DNA of 37,080 nucleotides, from the NCBI RefSeq assembly GCF_015704865.1, contig NZ_JADQTO010000051.1, forward strand, positions 1 through 37,080, written 5' to 3'. The stretch is from Actinoplanes aureus (GTDB lineage Bacteria > Actinomycetota > Actinomycetes > Mycobacteriales > Micromonosporaceae). Each line of letters starts with the position of its first letter. The first letter of the stretch is position 1. Both the position numbers and the translations under genes were made by a program. The notes under the pieces are model-generated. The model saw nothing but the letters and a program-made list of their open reading frames with translations. It searched no databases and was not told the DNA's origin. Shown in pieces: positions 22,840 through 30,673 of the stretch.

Positions 22840-24641
22840 TGCTGAAGAGGCTTCTCTGGGTCGTGGCCATGGTGTGCGCGTTCATCGCGGTCCCGTCCGC
22901 CGCGCAGGCCGACAACCCGATCGTGCAGACCGTCTACACCGCCGACCCGGCACCACTGGTGCACAACGGCCGCGTCTACCTCTACACCGGCCACGACGAG
23001 GACAACTCCACCTACTTCACGATGAAGGAATGGCGGCTGTACTCGTCCGCTGACATGGTCAACTGGACCGACCACGGCTCACCGATGAGCCTGGCCACCT
23101 TCAGCTGGGCGAGCGCCGACGCGTGGGCCGGCCAGGTGGTCCAGCGCAACGGCAGGTTCTACTGGTACGTACCCGTCAAGAACCGTGCGACCGGGAGAAT
23201 GGCCATCGGTGTCGGGGTGGCCACCAGCCCGACCGGACCGTTCACCGACGCCATCGGGCGCCCGCTGGTCGAGAACGGTGAGATCGACCCGACGGTGCTC
23301 ATCGACGACGACGGCCAGGCTTACCTCTATTGGGGAAACCCCAACCTCTGGTACGTGCGGCTGAACACCGACATGGTCAGCTACAGCGGCGGCGTGAACC
23401 AGATCCCGCTCACCACCGCCGGCTTCGGCACCCGCACCGGCAACGCCAGCCGGCCGACGCTGTACGAGGAGGGCCCCTGGGTCTATAAACGCAACGGGGT
23501 CTATTACAACGTCTTCGCCGCCAGGTGCTGTTCGGAGTTCATCGGCTATTCCACCGCGCCCGGCCCGACCGGTCCGTGGACCTACCGTGGCACCGTCATG
23601 CCCACTCAGGGCAGCAGTTTTACCAATCATCCGGGAGTCATCGACTTCAACGGCAGCTCGTACTTCTTCTACCACAACGGCGCGTTGCCCGGCGGTGGCG
23701 GATACACCCGCTCGGTCGCCGTGGAAAGATTCAGCTACAACGCCGACGGCACCATTCCGACGATCACCATGACCACGGGCGGCGCGCCACAGAATGGGAC
23801 GCTCAATCCGTACGCCCGGCAGGAGGCCGAAACCATCGCCTGGAGCTCCGGTGTCGAAACCGAACCGTCGAGCGAAGGCGGCATGAACGTCGGCTATCTC
23901 GACAACGGCGACTACATCAAGGTGAAGGGCGTCGCCTTCGGATCCGGTGCGACCTCGTTCTCCGCTCGTGTCGCCTCCGCGGCCGCCGGTGGCCGCATCG
24001 AACTGCGGCTGGGCAGCCCCACCGGCACCCTCGCCGGGACCTGTACGGTGCCGGGCACCGGCGGCTGGCAGACCTGGACCACCATCAGCTGCCCGGTCAA
24101 CGGCGCCACCGGCACCCAGGACCTGTATCTGCGGTTCACCGGAGGTAGCGGCTCGCTGTTCAACGTGAACTGGTGGCAGTTCGCCGGTACCGCCGGCACC
24201 AACTTGCTCACCAACGGCACCGCGGAGAACGGCACCACGGGATGGCGCGTGTTCGGCACCGGCACCCTGTCCTCGGACACCGGCGTCGTCCACGGCGGCA
24301 CACGCTCGCTGGCGCTCAGCGGCCGCACCGCCGCATGGAACGGCGCCGGCCAGGACGTCACGTCGCAACTGGTGAACGGCCGGACCTACACCACCAGCGT
24401 CTGGGTACGCACCCAGAGCGGTAGCGCCACCACGGCCAAGGCCACCCTGGCGCTCACGGCAGGCGGCTCGACCAGCTACGTCTCGATGACGCCGGCGACG
24501 GCCGTCACCGGGACCGGCTGGACGTTGCTGTCCGGTACGGCGAGCGTGTCCTGGAGCGGCACGCTGTCCGGTGCCACGTGGTACGTCGAGACCACGTCCG
24601 GCACCGACGGCTATTACCTCGACGACGCCCTCCTGCAGTAG
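22839..24641 (+). CDS. Secreted GH43 glycosidase with CBM6 and CBM4_9 modules
   Basis: This 600-residue protein has a signal peptide to about residue 25 and a five-bladed GH43 propeller at about 27-315. The base Asp is in YTADPAPLVHNG, the pKa-setting Asp in GEIDPTVLIDDDG and the acid Glu in LYEEGPWVYKRNG. A CBM6 follows (from ARQEAETIAWSSGVE to NVNWWQF), then a CBM4_9/CBM22-like jelly roll (NLLTNGTAENGTTGW to YYLDDALLQ). The family acts on arabinoxylan, arabinan or xylo-oligosaccharides, and specificity cannot be fixed here. ATG 22839 shares its A with the stop of the GH27 gene (TGATG), so it is coupled. It is the last gene of the operon, followed by a strong hairpin. Confidence 0.92.
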   Translation: MLKRLLWVVAMVCAFIAVPSAAQADNPIVQTVYTADPAPLVHNGRVYLYTGHDEDNSTYFTMKEWRLYSSADMVNWTDHGSPMSLATFSWASADAWAGQVVQRNGRFYWYVPVKNRATGRMAIGVGVATSPTGPFTDAIGRPLVENGEIDPTVLIDDDGQAYLYWGNPNLWYVRLNTDMVSYSGGVNQIPLTTAGFGTRTGNASRPTLYEEGPWVYKRNGVYYNVFAARCCSEFIGYSTAPGPTGPWTYRGTVMPTQGSSFTNHPGVIDFNGSSYFFYHNGALPGGGGYTRSVAVERFSYNADGTIPTITMTTGGAPQNGTLNPYARQEAETIAWSSGVETEPSSEGGMNVGYLDNGDYIKVKGVAFGSGATSFSARVASAAAGGRIELRLGSPTGTLAGTCTVPGTGGWQTWTTISCPVNGATGTQDLYLRFTGGSGSLFNVNWWQFAGTAGTNLLTNGTAENGTTGWRVFGTGTLSSDTGVVHGGTRSLALSGRTAAWNGAGQDVTSQLVNGRTYTTSVWVRTQSGSATTAKATLALTAGGSTSYVSMTPATAVTGTGWTLLSGTASVSWSGTLSGATWYVETTSGTDGYYLDDALLQ

Positions 24642-24644
24642 CCG

Positions 24645-24686
24645 ACGCCGCAGCGACGCCACGTACGGACTGCGTCGCTGCGGCGT
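24645..24686 (+). terminator. Strong terminator of the hemicellulase operon
   Basis: ACGCCGCAGCGACGC (24645-24659) and GCGTCGCTGCGGCGT (24672-24686) are perfect 15-base arms around a 12-base loop, beginning four bases after the GH43 stop and followed by TCATTG. It lacks a long U run, as is common in actinobacteria. Confidence 0.82.
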
Positions 24687-24724
24687 TCATTGACGGCGGC
24701 CCGTTCGCGGCGATCTCGCACAAC

Positions 24725-24856
24725 ATGACCTTGCTCATTTGGGCGACGGCCGCCGCCAAACACCGAAAGGTTGTGGGGGCGCTGTTTTGCCTTATCGCCG
24801 GGCTCGTACTCGTCGCCGTTCTGACAGTGCTCGCCTGGGTGAGCGCGATCTCCTGA
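24725..24856 (+). CDS. Possible 43-residue single-helix membrane protein
   Basis: From ATG 24725 the frame gives a short basic segment (AAAKHRKVV) followed by one strong membrane helix, GALFCLIAGLVLVAVLTVLA, and ends SAIS at 24856. Charge placement would put the N-terminus inside. There is no good ribosome site and no homologue I recognise. The rest of the 320-base gap between the GH43 and GH13 genes holds only the operon terminator and an inverted repeat. It may be chance. Confidence 0.3.
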   Translation: MTLLIWATAAAKHRKVVGALFCLIAGLVLVAVLTVLAWVSAIS

Positions 24857-24927
24857 GCCTCGGTTGTCGGGAAGGTTTCATTGTCGCGGACCTGATCGCA
24901 TCGCCTTCTCGGCGAGCCAACTCTCTG

Positions 24928-24946
24928 CTTGAGCACGGTACTCAAG
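24928..24946. promoter_or_regulatory. Inverted repeat CTTGAG-N7-CTCAAG before the GH13 gene
   Basis: Six-base perfect arms separated by CACGGTA, immediately before the GGAG ribosome site of the GH13 gene. It could be an operator or a leader hairpin controlling access to the site. Confidence 0.35.
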
Positions 24947-24961
24947 GCAGGAGCAACTGAC

Positions 24962-27340
24962 ATGATCACCGTGACGTTTCGCTATCTGACCGGCTGCGCG
25001 CGCCCGATGTTCCGCAACGCCCGCCTGGCCGGCAGCTGGGACGGCTGGCGCGAAGCGCCGATGGATCCCGAGGTCGCCGACGACGGTTGTCCCGCCTTCA
25101 GCCGCACCGTGCAGTTCGACGACGGTCAGGCCGGCCAGATAGTCCGCTGGGGGGTTCGGCTCGACGGGCCGTCCGGGCCGAACGCCTGGGCGATCGCCAC
25201 CGAGGTTCCGATCGCCGACCAGCAGGACCGGTACCGGGAATTCACCCTTCCCGGGCCGGGCGCTGTCGCCGAGGAGCGTTACCTGCTCACGTGGAGCCGC
25301 CGGCTCGGCGCGCAGAAGCTCTATCGCGCCGGTGCCGCCGATCCGGATCTACGGTTCGCGGTCTGGGCGCCCAACGCACGGGTGGTTGAGGTGGTCTTCG
25401 CCGAGCCGGGCCGCCCCTACATCGCCGACGACGGCACGGGACTCGACCCGTCGATGCCGGCGATCGCGCTGGCCGCCGGACCCGACGGGATCTGGACCAG
25501 CGATCCCGTCGACTCGTTCGCCAAGTTCGAGGGCACCCCGTACCTGTTCCGGATCACGAACGCTCAGGGCGACCGGGTGTATCGCACCGACCTGCATTCC
25601 CGGTGGCAGGCAGGACGGGGTGACGTCGATCCCGCCCGCGGCGGATGGGACGGCCGGATCGACACGCTCGAGGGCACGGTGAGCTGCAGCGTGGTCGTCG
25701 ACCAGGACACCGTGCGCCGCGATTTCGAGCCGGCGGCGGGCCCGCTCGTACGTCTGCCCGACACCGACTTCTGGGAGCGGGAGTTCACGCCCGGCCGGCC
25801 GGTGCCGACCCGGATGGAAGATTTGGTGGTCTACGAGCTGCACGTCGGCGCGCTCGGCTACCCGGGGCGCGGGCCGGGGACGCTCGCCGACGCCATGAAC
25901 CTGCTCGACCACCTGACCGACCTCGGTGTCACAGCGATCGAGCTCATGCCGCTGGCCGAGTTCTCCGACTCGTTCAGCTGGGGCTACGGCGACACCCACC
26001 ACTTCGCCATCGAATCCAGCGCGGGTGGGCGGGACAAGTACAAACACTTCGTCCGCGCGTGTCACCGCCGCGGCATGGCGGTGATCCAGGACGTGGTCTA
26101 CAACCACTTCGACCAGAACGCCGAGCGGGCGGAGTGGCAGTACGACTCCACCGCACCGGAGCAGAACATCTACTACTGGTACGAGGGGCGCAGCGCCGAT
26201 CACCGCCATCCCAACGGCGGATACCTGGACAACGGTTCGTCCGGGTTCGCGCCCCGCTACCACGCCGAGCAGGTGCGGCAGATGTTCATCAGCAGCGCGG
26301 TCGAGCTGATCGAGGAGTTCCACGTCGACGGCCTGCGGGTGGATCTCACCCAGGCGATCCACCGCGACAACAGGTTGCACGCCGACGGCCGGTCCGTCGG
26401 CAGCGCGAATCTGTTCGGTCAGAAACTGCTGCGCGAATGGAGCCGTACGCTCCGGATGGTCCGCCCGTCCGTGCTGCTCGTCGCCGAGGACCACAGCGGG
26501 TGGGACGCCGTCACCCAGCCGCCCGGCGTGGGCGGCCTCGGGTTCGGCGCCACCTGGTTCGCGGAGTTCTGCCACCAGCTCGTCGGCGACTCCGTCATGG
26601 CCGAGGGCGCCGCACGACTGCTCGCCCGGGCCGGGCTCGGTCACGACGGACCCCTGCCGATGGGGCAGTTCGCGCACGCGTTGTGGCTCAGCCAATTCGA
26701 CAAGGTCACCTATTCCGAGTCACACGACGAGGCCGGCAACGCCCGAGGATCGGGACGAACCAGCACCGTGGCCGTCGGTGGCGCGCCGCTGTGGGGTGTC
26801 ACCCGTGAATACGCCGAGGCACGGTCGAGAGTGGTCGCCGGTCTGTCGATGTTGTCCGCCGGCGCGCCGATGTTTCTGATGGGGGAGGAGATCGTCGCGC
26901 AGCGGCCGTACCGATTCGACAACGTCGCCGGCAGCAAAGAGGATCTGCACGGCGAGCGAGTGGGTGCGGGAGCGAAGATGTTCCGCTACTACCAGGATCT
27001 GATCCGGCTGCGGCGGCGTAGCAGCGCGGTCCGGTCCCGGCACATTGACATCGTTCACGTCAACGACCGCGACCGCGTCATCGCCTTCACCCGCATCGCC
27101 GGCCAGAGCCGGCTGCTCGTCGTCGCCAGCCTCAGCAACCGGCCGTTCGCCTCCGGTTACACCATCGCCACCACACCGGACCGGCTGCCGTCCGGCCAGT
27201 GGCAGGAGACGTTCAACAGCGACTCCAGCCTGTACGGCGGCGCCGACATCGGGAACTTCGGGGCCACCGTGCCGGCGGAGGCGGGCCGGATCCACGTGCG
27301 TATCCCCGCCAACGGTCTACTCGTGTTCCAACATCGCTGA
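24962..27340 (+). CDS. GH13 alpha-glucan enzyme, branching-enzyme-like
   Basis: This is a 792-residue cytoplasmic protein without a signal peptide. It opens with a starch-binding-like module (FRNARLAGSWDGW) and a second CBM48-like module (RFAVWAPNARVVEVVFAEPG, about 135-230). A GH13 barrel follows from VVYELHVGALGY (about 295). The four GH13 regions are DVVYNHF, GLRVDLTQAI (nucleophile Asp), LLVAEDHSG (acid/base Glu) and SESHDEAGN (transition-state Asp). A C-terminal beta domain ends the protein. The plan resembles glycogen branching enzyme and trehalohydrolase relatives, but the two N-terminal modules and the sequence around the active site do not fit a standard GlgB. I use ATG 24962 because GGAG lies eight to nine bases upstream. 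No other glycogen or trehalose gene is nearby. Confidence 0.8.
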   Translation: MITVTFRYLTGCARPMFRNARLAGSWDGWREAPMDPEVADDGCPAFSRTVQFDDGQAGQIVRWGVRLDGPSGPNAWAIATEVPIADQQDRYREFTLPGPGAVAEERYLLTWSRRLGAQKLYRAGAADPDLRFAVWAPNARVVEVVFAEPGRPYIADDGTGLDPSMPAIALAAGPDGIWTSDPVDSFAKFEGTPYLFRITNAQGDRVYRTDLHSRWQAGRGDVDPARGGWDGRIDTLEGTVSCSVVVDQDTVRRDFEPAAGPLVRLPDTDFWEREFTPGRPVPTRMEDLVVYELHVGALGYPGRGPGTLADAMNLLDHLTDLGVTAIELMPLAEFSDSFSWGYGDTHHFAIESSAGGRDKYKHFVRACHRRGMAVIQDVVYNHFDQNAERAEWQYDSTAPEQNIYYWYEGRSADHRHPNGGYLDNGSSGFAPRYHAEQVRQMFISSAVELIEEFHVDGLRVDLTQAIHRDNRLHADGRSVGSANLFGQKLLREWSRTLRMVRPSVLLVAEDHSGWDAVTQPPGVGGLGFGATWFAEFCHQLVGDSVMAEGAARLLARAGLGHDGPLPMGQFAHALWLSQFDKVTYSESHDEAGNARGSGRTSTVAVGGAPLWGVTREYAEARSRVVAGLSMLSAGAPMFLMGEEIVAQRPYRFDNVAGSKEDLHGERVGAGAKMFRYYQDLIRLRRRSSAVRSRHIDIVHVNDRDRVIAFTRIAGQSRLLVVASLSNRPFASGYTIATTPDRLPSGQWQETFNSDSSLYGGADIGNFGATVPAEAGRIHVRIPANGLLVFQHR

Positions 27341-27347
27341 GCCGTTT

Positions 27348-27947
27348 CTACCTGACGGTGCCGGCGTGCTTGCGGGATTCCCCAATCACATCGGCCACGA
27401 TTAGTAGCCAGATCGCGTACGTCAGGAACAGCAGCCGCGGCGGCCAGCCCTCCGGCGGGATGACCGTTGACAACAGTGCGTGCAGTATCAGCCCGGCCAG
27501 CGGCAGCCATCCGGTCCAGCGAAGCACTCGGGCTGCGGCGGGTAGGCGGCGGGCGAGCTCCCGATTGATCAGCAGCGCTGCGAAGGGGAGCAGTACCAGC
27601 GCGGAGAGGCCGCAGATGACGTGCAGGCGGCCGACGGTGGTCATCGCGGACCACGGGGTCGTCACCGGATCGGCGACGAAGACGCCTACGCCGAAGGTGC
27701 CCAGGACGCAGATGGCGAGCAGGCTCAGGCCGAGCCGGCCGCGGACCAGCGGGCGCAGGGCGGCGAAGAGCAGGGCGTACGCGGTGGTGGCCAGCAGGAA
27801 GGCGAGGACCGCGATCCAGCCGAGCCGTCCGATCGCGTACTCGCTTATGGGTTTGTGGGTGGGGTTGATCTCCGGGCGGATCAGGATGATGGCCGCCAAA
27901 AGTATCTGGTAGGCGATGATGGCGGCGCCGGCGAGTCGGTTTGTCAT
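27348..27947 (-). CDS. DUF998-type membrane protein
   Basis: This 199-residue protein has six hydrophobic segments (for example AAIIAYQILLAAIILI, LAVLAFLLATTAYALLFAAL and LLFLTYAIWLLIVADVI). The motif PEINPTHKPISEYAIGRLGW is typical of DUF998 proteins. The open frame extends to 28067, into the divergent DGPF gene, but the extra part has no coding character, so I start at ATG 27947. Function is unknown. It converges on the GH13 gene with seven bases between stops and is divergent from the DGPF/sigma pair, with about 100 bases between them. DUF998 proteins often lie near ECF sigma genes, but a functional link is inference. Confidence 0.78.
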   Translation of the reverse strand: MTNRLAGAAIIAYQILLAAIILIRPEINPTHKPISEYAIGRLGWIAVLAFLLATTAYALLFAALRPLVRGRLGLSLLAICVLGTFGVGVFVADPVTTPWSAMTTVGRLHVICGLSALVLLPFAALLINRELARRLPAAARVLRWTGWLPLAGLILHALLSTVIPPEGWPPRLLFLTYAIWLLIVADVIGESRKHAGTVR

Positions 27948-28050
27948 GCCCGGTACGTCGGAGCGGGGTGGTGCGGCCGGACCTGTGTCCGGAAAGCGTG
28001 CGGCGGTTCCGACGTCCCTGGTGTACCAGTCGCAGCAGAGGGAGTGACCC

Positions 28051-28458
28051 GTGAAGTACATGATCATGATGATCGGATCGCAGCACGACTACGACCGGCT
28101 CTCCGGCAAGGCCGCCGACGGCGCGCTGTCGGGTGAGGAGGCCGCCGGCCTGTACGAGTTCATGACCGCCTGGAACCAGCGGCTGGTGGAGTCGGGCGAG
28201 TTCGTCGAGGCCCGCGGCCTGACCGCGCCGGTGCACGCCCGCCGCGTCACGCTGCGGGCCGGCGTCCCGGTGGTCACCGACGGGCCGTACGCGGAGACGC
28301 AGGAGGTTCTGGCCGGCTACACGATCGTCGAGTGCGCCGGCTTCGACCGGGCCACCGAGATCGCGGTGCAGCTCACCGAAGCCCCGGGCACACCCGGTGA
28401 CAACTGGTACGTGGACGTACGCCCGATCCTCGAAGGCGCCGGTGACCTGGATGGCTGA
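28051..28458 (+). CDS. DGPF/YCII-related protein
   Basis: This 135-residue protein has the YCII-like fold. It opens KYMIMMIG and contains VVTDGPYAETQEVLAGYTIVE, the DGPF-type signature (here DGPY) that names the family. It starts at GTG 28051 with GAGGGAG upstream. It overlaps the start of the ECF sigma gene by eight bases. DGPF proteins are the regular partners of ECF42 sigma factors in actinobacteria; whether they are targets, sensors or modulators of the sigma factor is not settled. A catalytic role is possible but unproven. Confidence 0.87.
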   Translation: MKYMIMMIGSQHDYDRLSGKAADGALSGEEAAGLYEFMTAWNQRLVESGEFVEARGLTAPVHARRVTLRAGVPVVTDGPYAETQEVLAGYTIVECAGFDRATEIAVQLTEAPGTPGDNWYVDVRPILEGAGDLDG

Positions 28459-29668
28459 TCGCGGGATCGAGGACCTGCTGCGCATCGAGGCGCCGCAGGT
28501 CCTCGGCGCCGTGGTCCGGCGGTACGGCCATTTCGACACCGCCGAGGACGCGGTGCAGGAGGCGCTGCTAGCGGCCGCCGAGCAGTGGCCCGCCGCCGGC
28601 ATCCCGGCGAGTCCTCGCGCCTGGCTGATCACCGTCGCCGCTCGCCGCCTCACCGACCTGCTGCGCAGCGAGCAGGCCCGCCGGCGGCGCGAGGAGCAGT
28701 GGCGGCCCGTCGAGGAGCAGTACGCCACGGACACCGACGACACCCTGATCCTGCTGTTCCTGTGCTGCCATCCGGCGCTGTCGCCGTCGTCGCAGATAGC
28801 CCTGACGCTGCGCGCGGTCGGCGGCCTGACCACCGGCGAGATCGCCCGCGCGTTCCTGGTGCCGGAAGCGACGATGACCCGCCGGATCACCCGGGCCAAG
28901 CAGGCCATCCGCGAGCATGGCCAACGGTTCCTGATGCCGCCGCCGGCCGAGCGGGCCGAGCGCCTCGGTGCCGTCCTGCATGTGCTTTACCTGATCTTCA
29001 ACGAGGGGTACGCGGCGACGGCCGGTCCCGACCTCGCCCGCCCGGACCTCGCCGCCGAGGCGATCCGGCTCGGCCGCCTGCTGCACCGGCAGCTGCCCGC
29101 CGACCCTGAGGTGACCGGCTTGCTGGCGCTGATGCTGCTCACCGACGCGCGGCGGCCCGGCCGCGCCGGCCCGGACGGCGCGCTGGTGCCGATGGACGAA
29201 CAGGACCGTGCCTGCTGGGACGCCGGCCTGATCGCCGAGGGGGTCGCCCTGGTCGGCGACGCGCTGCCGCGCGGCGAGATCGGGCCGTACCAGGTACAGG
29301 CGGCGATCGCGGCGGTGCACGGCGAGGCGCCGAGCAGCGCGGCCACCGACTGGCCGCAGATCGTCGCGCTGTACGAGGTGCTGCTCCGGATCTCCGCCAA
29401 CCCGGTGGTGGCGCTCAACCACGCGGTGGCGGTCGCGATGCGCGACGGCCCGGCGGCCGGGCTGGACCTGATCGCCGGGCTGGGCGACATCCTCGACGCG
29501 GACCACCGGCTGCACGCCGTCCGGGCCCACCTGCACGCGATGGCCGGCGACCACGCCGCAGCCCGGGCCGGCTTCGAATCCGCGGCCGAGCGGACCATGA
29601 GCCTCCAGCAGCAGCGCTACCTGCACCGCCGTGCCCGGCAAGAAGCGGCCCGGACGCTTCCGGGCTAG
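28451..29668 (+). CDS. ECF sigma factor with long C-terminal extension (ECF42 type)
   Basis: This is a 405-residue protein. Sigma region 2 spans about 5-75 (VVRRYGHFDTAEDAVQEALL, ASPRAWLITVAARRLTDLLR) and region 4 about 110-165 (LTLRAVGGLTTGEIARAFLV, ATMTRRITRAKQAIR). A further 230 residues of helical TPR-like sequence follow, with LFNEGYAAT-type motifs (here LIFNEGYAATAGPDLARPDL). This long tail and the DGPF gene in front are the marks of ECF42, which needs its tail for activity and has no classical anti-sigma factor. ATG 28451 is preferred; GTG 28442 is an alternative. It shares a CTAG tetranucleotide with the convergent LysR stop. Confidence 0.9.
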   Translation: MADRGIEDLLRIEAPQVLGAVVRRYGHFDTAEDAVQEALLAAAEQWPAAGIPASPRAWLITVAARRLTDLLRSEQARRRREEQWRPVEEQYATDTDDTLILLFLCCHPALSPSSQIALTLRAVGGLTTGEIARAFLVPEATMTRRITRAKQAIREHGQRFLMPPPAERAERLGAVLHVLYLIFNEGYAATAGPDLARPDLAAEAIRLGRLLHRQLPADPEVTGLLALMLLTDARRPGRAGPDGALVPMDEQDRACWDAGLIAEGVALVGDALPRGEIGPYQVQAAIAAVHGEAPSSAATDWPQIVALYEVLLRISANPVVALNHAVAVAMRDGPAAGLDLIAGLGDILDADHRLHAVRAHLHAMAGDHAAARAGFESAAERTMSLQQQRYLHRRARQEAARTLPG

Positions 29669-30567
29669 GTGCGCTTCAATCGGACCGGCGCCCTCTTCCG
29701 CTGAGTTTCGAGGAGGGTGAGGAAGGCGTTCGCGGCGGGCGTGCGGTCGTACCGGTTCCAGATGACGTATTCGACACGTTCCGGCGCGTCCGTGACCTCG
29801 ATGGTGGTCACGCCGGTGAGTTGCGGTGCGTAGGCGGACGGGAGCATGGCCACGGCGAGTCCCTGCTCGACCAGCCGGGATGTGAGGTAGGCGGTGGTGA
29901 CCTCGAAGGCGACGTCACGGGTGAGACCGGCGGCGGCGAAGGCCTGATCGGATTGGGTCCGCCCGGCGGTCTTGGCGGGCAGGTCCACGAACACCTCGGT
30001 GGAGAGCCGGCGCAGGGTGACCGATGTTTCCGCGGCGAGGGGATGGTCGGGCGCGACGACGGCGACGAGACGGTCGCGGGCGAGTTCGCGGGCGTCGACG
30101 CCTTCGGGGCGGGCGGTGGTGGGCAGGCCGAGGAAGGCCACCTCGACGGTGCCCTGCTTGACCTGCTCGACGAGTTCCTCGCTGGCGCCCGCTCGAAGGG
30201 TGATGCGCACGGACGGGTACTGCTGGCGAAAGTCCCGCAGCATGCTGGGGAGGTCGACTGCGGCGACGGTCGGGATGAGACCGACGGCGAGCCGTCCACG
30301 GATCTCCCCGACGGCTGCTGCAACCTCTGCGGCGGCGCGTTCGGCGGCGTCGAGGCACTGACGGGCGGCGGGCAGGAACGCGGCGCCCGCCGGGGTGAGC
30401 CGGACACGCCGGCTGGTGCGCTCGAACAATTTCGCGCCCAGTTCCCGTTCCAGGCGGGCGATCTGGTGGCTGAGCGCGGATTGCACCACCAGGCACCGTT
30501 CGGCTGCCCTGGTGAAACTGTTCGACTCGGCGACCGCGATGACGTAGCGCATTTGCTGCAGCTCCAC
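29665..30567 (-). CDS. LysR family transcriptional regulator
   Basis: This 300-residue protein starts at GTG 30567, giving the standard opening ELQQMRYVIAVAESNSFTRA. An ATG six codons upstream is open but adds residues not usual for the family. The winged helix covers about 3-60 (SALSHQIARLERELGAKLFERTSRRVRLT) and the effector domain about 88-290, with a hydrophobic LAVGLIPT start. It is divergent from an MFS exporter gene, the typical arrangement in which a LysR protein activates its neighbour on binding a ligand. An inverted repeat lies between the two. The ligand is unknown. Confidence 0.88.
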   Translation of the reverse strand: MELQQMRYVIAVAESNSFTRAAERCLVVQSALSHQIARLERELGAKLFERTSRRVRLTPAGAAFLPAARQCLDAAERAAAEVAAAVGEIRGRLAVGLIPTVAAVDLPSMLRDFRQQYPSVRITLRAGASEELVEQVKQGTVEVAFLGLPTTARPEGVDARELARDRLVAVVAPDHPLAAETSVTLRRLSTEVFVDLPAKTAGRTQSDQAFAAAGLTRDVAFEVTTAYLTSRLVEQGLAVAMLPSAYAPQLTGVTTIEVTDAPERVEYVIWNRYDRTPAANAFLTLLETQRKRAPVRLKRT

Positions 30568-30589
30568 GAACCCATCTTGAATCACGATG

Positions 30590-30624
30590 GATCAAGTGAC
30601 AAACATGTGTTGGACTCATTGATC
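30590..30624. promoter_or_regulatory. Candidate LysR operator in the LysR/MFS spacer
   Basis: GATCAA (30590-30595) and TTGATC (30619-30624) are perfect inverted half-sites 23 bases apart in the 106-base divergent spacer. LysR proteins bind dyads of this general sort upstream of a target gene. The smaller ACATGT palindrome lies between them. Confidence 0.4.
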
Positions 30625-30673
30625 TGGTGCGGGCGAAGCTCGGAGCGCGATCCCCTCCGACAAGAAAGCAGCT

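Noticed and set aside
27157..28908. 583-residue minus-strand frame over the DGPF/sigma region
   Set aside because: Antisense to well-supported DGPF and sigma genes, Arg/Ser/Pro-rich and without domains.
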